Shown in pieces: positions 1 through 6,335 of a stretch of DNA of 12,361 nucleotides. Both the position numbers and the translations under genes were made by a program. The notes beneath the pieces are model-generated. The model made no database searches. It was not told the origin of the DNA and saw nothing but the letters and a program-made list of their open reading frames with translations. Positions within the stretch are counted from its first letter, which is position 1; each line of letters begins with the position of its first letter. The stretch lies in contig PWZG01000358.1 of the NCBI GenBank assembly GCA_003567575.1, positions 1 through 12,361 of the forward strand, in the 5' to 3' direction. The stretch is from PVC group bacterium. GTDB lineage: Bacteria; Verrucomicrobiota; Kiritimatiellia; CAIKKV01; PXCX01.

Positions 1-28
1 TGTTGTGCTACCGTTACACCATCGGGCA
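1..28 (-). tRNA. 5' part of a tRNA, probably tRNA-Gln (cut by window edge)
   Basis: Read on the minus strand from base 28, the sequence gives a 7-base acceptor arm TGCCCGA, then TG, then a D-arm GTGTAACGGTAGCAC whose stem pairs GTGT with GCAC (one G-T wobble) and whose loop holds the invariant GG. The start of an anticodon stem (A, then ACA) follows at the window edge. A leading U in the acceptor arm (weak U1-A72 pair) and this D-arm are typical of bacterial tRNA-Gln. The anticodon lies outside the window, so the identity is inferred. It lies 24 bases downstream of the dnaN stop on the same strand. Confidence 0.65.
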
Positions 29-52
29 GAACGACGCAGTGTGACGCACGCA

Positions 53-1171
53 TCACTGATCTTCGTCAGGCCAGTTTTCCTGGATGCGGACCGGCATCAA
101 GACATAAAGAAACGGGACGGTTGTTTTGACGACACCGGGACTGACTTCATCGATCAACTCAATTGATATTTCATCCGTATTAAGATTGCGTAACGGGTCC
201 ATCAAATATTCAGGATTAAAGGCGATATTCAGACGTTCACCGTCATATTTTATGGCCAGATTTTCGCGCGCTTCACCTACATCAGGCGATACGGCGCGCA
301 ATACCATGGCATTATCGTCAAATGTTAATCGAATCGACGTGGACCGGTCAGGATTAAGCAATGACACCCGTTTCATGGCGTCCAGCAATAACTCGCGTTC
401 AATCGTAATCCGGTGTTCACATTGCGGCGGGATGACCTGCCGGAAATTCGGATAGGTTCCCTCCAACAGGTTGGAGATCAGCAATACATTGCCGTATTCA
501 AACGCTGCCTGCTTCTCGGCCAGGCGTAATTTCATTTTTTCCGAACCATCCAGCGTGTGCAGCAAGGCATTTACGGTTTTCATCGGCAACACAACGTCGG
601 TAGCGGATTCTTCCGGAAATTCCAATTCCTGTTCCGCCAACGCCAGGCGCCGCCCATCAGTGCCCACAGCGGTAATTTTTCCTTCCTTCATAGACATCAA
701 AACGCCGTTGAGAATCTGTCGCGTCTCGTCCGCGGAAGCCGCATAATGCGAACGTTGCAGCAATTCCTTGAGTTGCACCTGATCAAGCGTAAAGGTAACC
801 GACGTTTCCGGAATCGAAATCAGCGGAAATTCGTCGCTGGGTAACCCGATAATCTTGAAGAAAGACGAGCCGCTGGTAATATGCGCGGTAAACTTTTCAT
901 CGATACTCATCTCGATACGGCCCGACGGCAATTCGCGTATAATACTGAACAATTTACGTGCCGGCAGCGTAACGGCGCCTTCCTCGCTGATTTCAGCATC
1001 GATACTGCAACGCAAACCGATTTCAAGGTCAGTTGTCGTCAACGCAAGCCGGTTGCCCTCGGTTTTAAGCAAAACATTGGCCAGTACCGGAATCGTTACG
1101 CGTGTGCCTACCACGGTTTGCACAGTTTGCAACCCCTCCAGAATCTGGTCTTTCATAAATGATATTTTCAT
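53..1171 (-). CDS. dnaN: DNA polymerase III sliding clamp, beta subunit
   Basis: This is the ring-shaped processivity clamp that holds the replicative polymerase on DNA. The protein of 372 residues is close to the 366 of the E. coli protein and covers all three clamp domains. It begins MKISFMKDQILEGLQTV, has the family phrase SPDVGEARE in the third domain, and ends with the clamp's characteristic YVLMPVRI tail. I chose the ATG at 1171 rather than one 18 bases upstream because GGAG sits at a normal distance before 1171, and family proteins start at this Met-Lys-Ile. The gene follows dnaA on the same strand after a 362-base spacer that contains its own promoter candidate. Nothing is missing or broken. 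Base composition is more AT-rich than in the genes to the right. Confidence 0.98.
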   Translation of the reverse strand: MKISFMKDQILEGLQTVQTVVGTRVTIPVLANVLLKTEGNRLALTTTDLEIGLRCSIDAEISEEGAVTLPARKLFSIIRELPSGRIEMSIDEKFTAHITSGSSFFKIIGLPSDEFPLISIPETSVTFTLDQVQLKELLQRSHYAASADETRQILNGVLMSMKEGKITAVGTDGRRLALAEQELEFPEESATDVVLPMKTVNALLHTLDGSEKMKLRLAEKQAAFEYGNVLLISNLLEGTYPNFRQVIPPQCEHRITIERELLLDAMKRVSLLNPDRSTSIRLTFDDNAMVLRAVSPDVGEARENLAIKYDGERLNIAFNPEYLMDPLRNLNTDEISIELIDEVSPGVVKTTVPFLYVLMPVRIQENWPDEDQ

Positions 1172-1245
1172 GGTGTCTCCTCGTTTCACTAAAGTTATCG
1201 AAAGGCTATAAGATTAATTGATTTATGAATAAATAATTATTACTT

Positions 1246-1272
1246 ATTATACCCTGATGATACTGTTGACAA
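1246..1272 (-). promoter_or_regulatory. candidate dnaN promoter overlapped by a DnaA-box-like 9-mer
   Basis: On the minus strand TATAAT (1246-1251) is preceded by TTGTCA (1267-1272) with a 15-base spacer, which is shorter than the usual 17. The predicted transcript start near 1239 would leave a leader of about 68 bases before dnaN. TTGTCAACA (1264-1272) covers the -35 hexamer and differs by one base from the TTATNAACA 9-mers seen elsewhere in this window, so DnaA might repress or time dnaN here. This is sequence inspection only. Confidence 0.45.
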
Positions 1273-1358
1273 CCGCGTTTCCGCGTGACAGGCAATGGTT
1301 TTTAACGGTTAATAGAATTGAATGTAATTAGCTTGAAAAAAACGATAACCAGCCGGGT

Positions 1359-1394
1359 TGTTCATAAGGTGGCGGTTATCAAAAGATATTAACA
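1359..1394. other. DnaA-box-like 9-mers in the dnaA-dnaN spacer
   Basis: The dnaA-dnaN spacer (1172-1533) holds no gene. It contains TTATGAACA on the minus strand (1359-1367), identical to a copy upstream of dnaA at 3052-3060, and ATATTAACA on the plus strand (1386-1394), one base off TTATTAACA. Together with the 9-mer at 1264-1272 they suggest that DnaA binds this spacer. The spacer is otherwise AT-rich, with no convincing terminator hairpin after dnaA. Consensus TTATCCACA boxes are absent. Confidence 0.4.
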
Positions 1395-1533
1395 GAAGTT
1401 TACACAGGTTATCAAGCGCTTTAAATTGTCATGGCCAAGGGTACGTTCTGATACATCACAAGCCGAATTACCTTTGTTGCAATCATAAAGGAATGGGTTA
1501 AGTGAAGCATCGAAACGTTACGAACCCTTACAT

Positions 1534-2925
1534 TCAACTAATCGGTTTGCCAAGATGATGTGAAATCTGCGCTATAGTCTGCCGTAAAGAAGCGTCGTTG
1601 GCAAGTTTTTTATCGACCGATTTACATGCATGCATCACGGTAGCATGAGTTTTGTTGAATGCGCCGGCTATTTCAGGCAGGGAAAACGGTGTCAGGCGGC
1701 GACACAAATACATGGCGATCTGGCGCGGATACGCCACCGCCTGTGGACGGCGTTTACTGGTCATGTCGGCAAAACGAATATCGAAGTGTTCGGCAACGGA
1801 TTTTTGTATATCGGCGAAGGTAATCGTCTTTTCCTGTTCCTGTTCAAGAGTATCACGCAAGAGTTTTTCGGCAGCTTCCAGCGTTAAACGGCAGCCTGTC
1901 AGCGCTGTATAGGAACAAACCCGGATCAGTGCGCCTTCCAGACGGCGAATGTTTGAACGGATATTGCGGGCGATAAAAATCAGGATTTCGTCCGAGACCA
2001 TTATTTGCGTGCGCTCTTGCTTGTTGCGTAGAATGGCAATACGGGTCTCCAAATCCGGAGCTTCCAGTTCCGTTACCAGGCCCCATTCGAATCGGGAAAC
2101 CAGACGTTTTTCGAGATTGGCAATTTCCGCCGCCGGCCGGTCGCTTGTCATAAGAATCTGTTTGCGGGAATCGAATAACGTATTGAACGTATGAAAAAAC
2201 TCTTCCTGCAAACGGTCTTTACCGGCCAGAAAATGGATATCGTCAATCAACAACAGATCGGTATTACGGAATTTCTTGCGGAAAGACACCAAAGTACGGT
2301 TTTGCAAGGCATCAATGTAGGCGTTGGTGAACGCTTCCGATGAAATATAAGTGACTCTGGCGCCGGACTTTGATGCAACATGATGGCCGATCGCCTGCAT
2401 TAAGTGTGTCTTACCCAGACCGACACCGCCATAAATGAATAACGGATTATAAGCGCGCGCCGGCGCCTGGGCAACGGCCATACAAGCTGCATGGGCAAAA
2501 CTGTTCGATGGTCCGACAACAAAATCGGAAAACGTAAACTTCGAATTAAGGCAAGGCGCCTCATGCTTGCGGCTGAGCCGGGGCTTGGCGCTCGCGCCGG
2601 TTACCTTGCCTGAAGCGCCGGCTGTCCCTGGCCTGGTGTCGCCGGGACGTACCGGCGCGGAGGAGGACGTCGCACTCATCACCGCGAATTTTATGGCAAC
2701 AGGATCGCCGGTAACCGTTTGCACGGCATTATTGATTAACGGTAAATAGTTTTCCTCAAGCCAAGTCTGGTAAAAATCGTTTTCAACACCCAACGTTAAT
2801 TTTTTGTCTTCATATTTTACAGGCTTGATAACCGAAATCCATCGAGCATAGACATCCGGATGAAGTAATTTCCGCAAATGGGAACAGGCATCATTCCATA
2901 ATGAATCACCATTTATTTCATGCAC
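1534..2925 (-). CDS. dnaA: Chromosomal replication initiator protein DnaA
   Basis: DnaA binds origin boxes and opens the DNA at the start of replication. The 463 residues show all four domains. Residues 1-82 are the interaction domain. Residues 83-125 are a Ser/Gly/Pro-rich linker. The AAA+ core runs from about 126 to 360, with Walker A GGVGLGKT (166-173), Walker B LLLIDD (224-229), sensor I around T260-D262, an arginine finger at R278 (SRFEWGL) and a sensor II arginine near 327. The DNA-binding domain runs from about 365 to the end. Its backbone-contact KRR (391-393) and SLPEI are intact. The signature loop reads AFNKTHATVMHAC (422-434) instead of the usual AFGGRDHTTVLHAC, so it is one residue shorter and has Thr and Ala where E. 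coli has Asp433 and Thr435. The start is GTG, set by a strong ribosome binding site. dnaN follows downstream. Confidence 0.99.
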   Translation of the reverse strand: MHEINGDSLWNDACSHLRKLLHPDVYARWISVIKPVKYEDKKLTLGVENDFYQTWLEENYLPLINNAVQTVTGDPVAIKFAVMSATSSSAPVRPGDTRPGTAGASGKVTGASAKPRLSRKHEAPCLNSKFTFSDFVVGPSNSFAHAACMAVAQAPARAYNPLFIYGGVGLGKTHLMQAIGHHVASKSGARVTYISSEAFTNAYIDALQNRTLVSFRKKFRNTDLLLIDDIHFLAGKDRLQEEFFHTFNTLFDSRKQILMTSDRPAAEIANLEKRLVSRFEWGLVTELEAPDLETRIAILRNKQERTQIMVSDEILIFIARNIRSNIRRLEGALIRVCSYTALTGCRLTLEAAEKLLRDTLEQEQEKTITFADIQKSVAEHFDIRFADMTSKRRPQAVAYPRQIAMYLCRRLTPFSLPEIAGAFNKTHATVMHACKSVDKKLANDASLRQTIAQISHHLGKPIS

Positions 2926-2933
2926 AAATAATT

Positions 2934-2939
2934 TCCTCC
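2934..2939 (-). promoter_or_regulatory. Shine-Dalgarno site that fixes the GTG start of dnaA
   Basis: GGAGGA on the minus strand ends 8 bases before a GTG codon at 2925. The ATG one step further in (2919-2921) is out of frame and meets a stop at once. This supports GTG as the real dnaA initiation codon, a common choice for this tightly controlled gene. Confidence 0.8.
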
Positions 2940-2951
2940 AACACCATCATC

Positions 2952-3016
2952 AAAAAAAAACCAAAAAAAGCCGCCGCATACCGCATAGCAAGCGTAGCGT
3001 ATGATCGTCATGCTAC
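2952..3016 (-). promoter_or_regulatory. dnaA leader with overlapping hairpins and two T-runs
   Basis: On the minus strand an imperfect inverted repeat (2994-3016, arms GTAGC/GCTAC plus ATGA/TCAT) overlaps a second possible hairpin (2977-3003, arms CATAC/GTATG). Only one could form at a time. The second is followed by CGGCGGC and then runs of 7 and 9 T (plus-strand A-runs 2963-2969 and 2952-2960). This resembles an attenuator just ahead of dnaA, but the stems are short, so it may be only a U-rich leader. Confidence 0.25.
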
Positions 3017-3021
3017 ATGCG

Positions 3022-3216
3022 TTAACAACATAATGAACAGTAATCGGCAGGTTATGAACAAGTTATTAACAGGCCGGTCATATAAGTTCAACCTGTTAGC
3101 AATTGAGCATAATCGTTATGATGCTTTTGTTCAAGCCGAAAAAATGATTTTTTTTGATTATTTTTAAAAATTCAACCAGTAGTATGGATAATTTTATTGC
3201 ATTCAACATGTAGTAG
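3022..3216. other. Candidate replication origin (oriC): box array plus AT-rich segment
   Basis: Upstream of dnaA four plus-strand 9-mers lie in one orientation: TTAACAACA (3022), TAATGAACA (3031), TTATGAACA (3052) and TTATTAACA (3063). The last three begin 21 and 11 bases apart, which is close to whole turns of the helix. Two weaker reverse copies follow (TGTTAGCAA at 3094 and TGTTCAA at 3129). The array points into a strongly AT-rich stretch (about 3125-3205), which would serve as the unwinding element. It contains AGTAGTAT (3178-3185), and TAGTAG follows at 3211, both reminiscent of DnaA-trio repeats. Location next to dnaA is the usual oriC position. The boxes differ from TTATCCACA by having A at position 6. 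The exact limits are guesses. Confidence 0.5.
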
Positions 3217-3412
3217 TCAGCCATTGTCGGCGGATTCGAAAATGACTGGTTTTGGAGTGTTGCGACAAAGGTCTAACACGGAGCTAACAGTCGGGAAAGA
3301 CGGGATCTTAAGCCTAAAACTTACGTGCGAAAACGGGAAAAATTAACACCCTTCAGAGGTTCCGGCCTTGCGCGATTGGAGACATCCTGTCGCAAAATGA
3401 TTTTTTGGAATC

Positions 3413-3571
3413 AGGCTCTTGCAAAGCCTCCCGTTCATGCGGTCGGGACGCCTGCCTGTCGCTTTCGCGACGCAGACAGGGAGCCCGACCCTCCATAACC
3501 GGTGATGTAAGGTTGTTTACCAACTGGAGGGCCGACCTCCGTGTCGTCCGCGGGAGGTTTTACAAGAGCCT
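3413..3571. repeat. Inverted pair of GC-rich palindromic repeats with 21-base outer arms
   Basis: The outer arms are imperfect inverted repeats (3413-3433 and 3551-3571, 19 of 21 bases matching; shared core CAAGAGCCT). Inside the left arm lies a palindrome GGTCGGG (3441-3447) / CCCGACC (3484-3490) whose loop holds a second hairpin (3451-3480, stem CCTGCCTG..TCGC). The right half carries a related element beginning TGGAGGGCCGACCTCC near 3524. The same core occurs at 8486-8523. The region between the origin candidate and this repeat (about 3217-3412), and the stretch from here to 3700, contain no gene that I can support. An open frame running through them (3405-3812) is built largely of repeat sequence. 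Confidence 0.75.
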
Positions 3572-3701
3572 CGGAATGTCTACGGGAAAAACGGGGTTGA
3601 CGGCTGACATTTATTCAGCCATGCTAACGGTCCGTATGCCGGCCGGCTCGCGCAGAGCGCCGGTTATTAAGCGTCTCATATTTGCCGCAGCCTGCGCTTG
3701 T

Positions 3702-3769
3702 CCGGCCGAGGACTCGCCGCGGGCGGGCAGGCGGCCGGCTCCATATTTTGGAGACGGCGGTCCCCGCCG
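3702..3769. repeat. Head-to-head pair of GC-rich palindromic repeats
   Basis: Two copies of a TGGAGnCGGC element face away from each other across a short AT spacer (GGCTCC at 3737-3742, then GGAGAC at 3750-3755). The right copy folds as CGGCGG-TCC-CCGCCG. The left copy, read on the minus strand, has stem CCGGCCG / CGGCCGG whose loop is enlarged by a segment beginning CCTGCCCGCCCGCGGCG. That resembles the insert found in the loop of the copy at 3441-3490. The region ends about 95 bases before the M24 peptidase start. Confidence 0.65.
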
Positions 3770-3865
3770 TTATCAGAGCGCTATGGTGCGACAATTCCGA
3801 GACGATGAGTAAATGGTCATGGATTCCCGTAATTGGAGGGTTAAGGAGTTTTGGAAGCGACTGGT

Positions 3866-4987
3866 ATGATGAAAAATATTCCGCGTTTAATGGTTGACAG
3901 CAGCGATCGTAACAGCGATTTGCGTTACGCGTGCGCGTTTCGGACGACAAGCGATGCCGTGGTGTTTCTGCAACATCGGCAACAGGTTTGGTTGGTGGTA
4001 CCGTTGATGGAACGCGAGCATGCGGTGGCGGCGCTGCGATCTTCAGGCGGCAGGGTGCTTGCGCCCGCGGATTTGGGGTTGTGTGCGTTGGACCGCCGTC
4101 GGGTGAGCGCCTGGGCTTACGGTTTGCTGCGTGCAACCGGGATAAAGGAGGTGGCCGTGGCGCCCGACTTTCCGGTCGCGACGGCCGATCTGCTGCGTCG
4201 CCGCCGCATCCGCGTGCATGTGGTTTCCGGTCCGTTATTTCCGGAGCGGGAAATAAAGAATCGTCGCGAATTGCTCTGTTGCATGGCTTCGCAGCGTGCG
4301 GCGGTTACGGCGTTGCGCGTTGCCGCCGCGTTGATACGAGACACGGCCATTGATACTCGAGGCCGGTTATTGCATGAAGGAACCGTTCTCACGTCGGAAA
4401 ATGTTCGTGACCGGATCGAGCATGTCTTGTTCGCGCACCAGTGTACGGGCGCGGACACGATCGTATCGTGTGGTGCGGACAGTGCTTTGCCGCATCATCG
4501 CGGGTCAGGTCCTTTATGGGCGGGACGTCCGATCGTCATCGATATTTTCCCGCAACACCGGCAACATGGTTATCATGGCGATCTGACGCGTACGCTTGTC
4601 AGGGGTCCGATGCCGGCGCGCTTGCGCCGTATGATGACTGCCGTTTGTTCAGCGCGACAGGCAGCGCTTGCGCAAATACGGGCGGGTGTATCCGCGGCCA
4701 GGGTACATCATGCCGCCGTCCAGACGTTTTCCCGTTTGGGGATGACGACCGATTTGCATGCTGAGCCACCATCTGGTTTCATTCATTCGACCGGTCACGG
4801 TGTGGGACTTGACGTTCATGAAGCGCCGACACTGGGTAGCGGCAGGAACCGGTTGCGCGCGGGACAGGTGATTACGGTTGAACCGGGATGGTACGAGCCG
4901 GGGTTCGGCGGGGTTCGTATTGAAGATACCGTCACGGTAACGCGCGCCGGTTATCAACTGTTGGCGCGCTGTGCGGTACGACTGTGA
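3866..4987 (+). CDS. M24 metallopeptidase, Xaa-Pro aminopeptidase/dipeptidase family
   Basis: The gene encodes a two-metal peptidase predicted to cut Xaa-Pro bonds at peptide N-termini in the cytoplasm. Residues 1 to about 130 form a creatinase-type N-terminal domain and 135-373 the pita-bread catalytic domain. All five metal ligands can be seen: Asp in VIDIFPQ (226), Asp in YHGDLTRT (239), His in STGHGVG (311), Glu in VEPGWY (339) and Glu in RIEDTV (353). The His-rich substrate phrase LDVHEAP is also present. Length (373) suits short Xaa-Pro peptidases; precise specificity cannot be read from sequence. I prefer ATG 3866 (GGAAG 8 bases before) over an in-frame TTG at 3851, which sits only 2 bases after AAGGAG. 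It is transcribed divergently from dnaA and convergently with murA, so it is probably a single-gene unit. Confidence 0.92.
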   Translation: MMKNIPRLMVDSSDRNSDLRYACAFRTTSDAVVFLQHRQQVWLVVPLMEREHAVAALRSSGGRVLAPADLGLCALDRRRVSAWAYGLLRATGIKEVAVAPDFPVATADLLRRRRIRVHVVSGPLFPEREIKNRRELLCCMASQRAAVTALRVAAALIRDTAIDTRGRLLHEGTVLTSENVRDRIEHVLFAHQCTGADTIVSCGADSALPHHRGSGPLWAGRPIVIDIFPQHRQHGYHGDLTRTLVRGPMPARLRRMMTAVCSARQAALAQIRAGVSAARVHHAAVQTFSRLGMTTDLHAEPPSGFIHSTGHGVGLDVHEAPTLGSGRNRLRAGQVITVEPGWYEPGFGGVRIEDTVTVTRAGYQLLARCAVRL

Positions 4988-5026
4988 GATATCGCGGGTT
5001 ACCGGCTGATCAGGGTAGGCGCCGAC

Positions 5027-6310
5027 TCATTCTTCGCGCCGGATATCGGCGCCGAGATCCGTAAGTTTTCTCTCGATTTTTTCGTAACCGCGATCAATGA
5101 TCTGTGCGTTTTCGATTACGCTGTCGCCGCGTGCGCATAATGCCGCCAACACCAGCGCCATACCGGCGCGGATATCGGGACTGGAAAGACGGCATCCTTG
5201 GAGCTGTGCCGGTCCCATGACGACGATGCGATGCGGATCGCATTGCACGATACGGGCGCCCATGGATATCAAGCGGTCCACGAAATACATGCGGCTTTCG
5301 AACAATCGTTCGAAAAACAGGGCGGTCCCTTCGCTTTGCGTGGCCGCGACAATGGCGATACTCATCAGGTCGGATGGAAATGCCGGCCAGATACCATCGG
5401 CGATACTGGGGATATGGTCGCCGAAATCCGGCTTAATGATACGGCGTCGCGGTTGGGTTGAATCCAGCGAGCCGTCGGCACTTATGCGGCAAGTGATACC
5501 AATTTTGGAAAAAACGCGTTTCATAGGCACCAGATGTTCCAGCATATCCGTCGATATCGGCACCGTGAGGCGCCCGCCGGTGATGGCGGCCGCCACGATG
5601 TAGCTGCATATTTCGACCGGATCATCCTGCACCCGGTACGTTGCGCCGTGTAAGCGTTCGACGCCGTCGATCGTCAGGCGATTGGTACCGATTCCTTCGA
5701 TGCGGGCGCCCATGGCCAGCAGCAGTCGGCAAAGATCCTGAACATGCGGTTCGCATGCCGCATGGTAAATGACTGTGCTGCCCGGCACCAATACCGCGGT
5801 CATAATCAGGTTTTCCGTGGCCGTGACCCCGGCTTCATCAAGCCATAAGGCGGCGCCGCGCGGTTGCGAACGTTTAAATGCATATCCTTTACCGTACCGG
5901 ATGGTGAACCCGAGGGATCGCAACCCGCTGAAATGGGTGTCAAGACGGCGTCGTCCGATCACGTCGCCACCCGGCGGATAAATCAATGCGCTGCCGTGTC
6001 GCGCGCTTAACGGACCGGCAAACAGGATGGAGGAACGTACCCGGTGGCAGAGCGTGGCGTTGAGCCGGGTTTTTTTCAGAGAGGCCGCATTCAAGGTAAG
6101 GCGCTGGTCATCGCGCACGATGGCGACCCCCAAATCATCAAGGATGTCGAGCATGCTCTCGACATCCTCGATGCAGGGAATGTTTTCCAGGACGACCGGT
6201 TCATCCGTTAAAACAGACGCCGCCAGCATCGGTAGCGCGGCATTTTTGTTGCCGCCGGGACGGAAAACGCCGCTGACGGGGCGTCCGCCCCGTATGATGA
6301 AACGTGCCAT
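5027..6310 (-). CDS. murA: UDP-N-acetylglucosamine 1-carboxyvinyltransferase (MurA), Asp-type active site
   Basis: MurA transfers enolpyruvate from phosphoenolpyruvate to UDP-GlcNAc, the first committed step of peptidoglycan synthesis in the cytoplasm. The 427 residues are full length. The N-terminal phrase GGNKNAALP carries Lys22 and Asn23 that bind substrate, WPAFPSDL carries the catalytic Asp (314), and PDIRAGMAL the conserved Arg (381). The loop that normally reads GGCxIG, with the Cys attacked by fosfomycin, here reads PPGGDVIG with Asp at 116 (codon GAC at 5963-5965). Asp at this place occurs naturally in Mycobacterium and Chlamydia enzymes and gives fosfomycin insensitivity with retained activity. 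The start lies 25 bases after the tkt stop with no good ribosome binding site, suggesting co-transcription and perhaps coupled translation. Confidence 0.97.
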   Translation of the reverse strand: MARFIIRGGRPVSGVFRPGGNKNAALPMLAASVLTDEPVVLENIPCIEDVESMLDILDDLGVAIVRDDQRLTLNAASLKKTRLNATLCHRVRSSILFAGPLSARHGSALIYPPGGDVIGRRRLDTHFSGLRSLGFTIRYGKGYAFKRSQPRGAALWLDEAGVTATENLIMTAVLVPGSTVIYHAACEPHVQDLCRLLLAMGARIEGIGTNRLTIDGVERLHGATYRVQDDPVEICSYIVAAAITGGRLTVPISTDMLEHLVPMKRVFSKIGITCRISADGSLDSTQPRRRIIKPDFGDHIPSIADGIWPAFPSDLMSIAIVAATQSEGTALFFERLFESRMYFVDRLISMGARIVQCDPHRIVVMGPAQLQGCRLSSPDIRAGMALVLAALCARGDSVIENAQIIDRGYEKIERKLTDLGADIRREE

Positions 6311-6335
6311 GATGTGTTACCGTAGCGCCGTCGCG

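Noticed and set aside
3259..3396. TTGCGACA and TGTCGCAA as an inverted repeat pair
   Set aside because: Only 8 bases at about 130 bases distance, with unrelated flanks; this is expected by chance.
3420..3500. CRISPR array
   Set aside because: The repeats here are inverted and nested, not evenly spaced direct repeats, and no cas genes are present.
3405..3812. Open frame of 135 codons on the plus strand between the oriC candidate and the M24 gene
   Set aside because: Its sequence is mostly translated palindromic repeat (Arg/Pro/Gly-rich), it has no ribosome binding site, and it resembles no family I know.
3624..4136. Minus-strand frame of 170 codons
   Set aside because: It overlaps repeats and the start of the M24 gene and has the composition of an antisense shadow.
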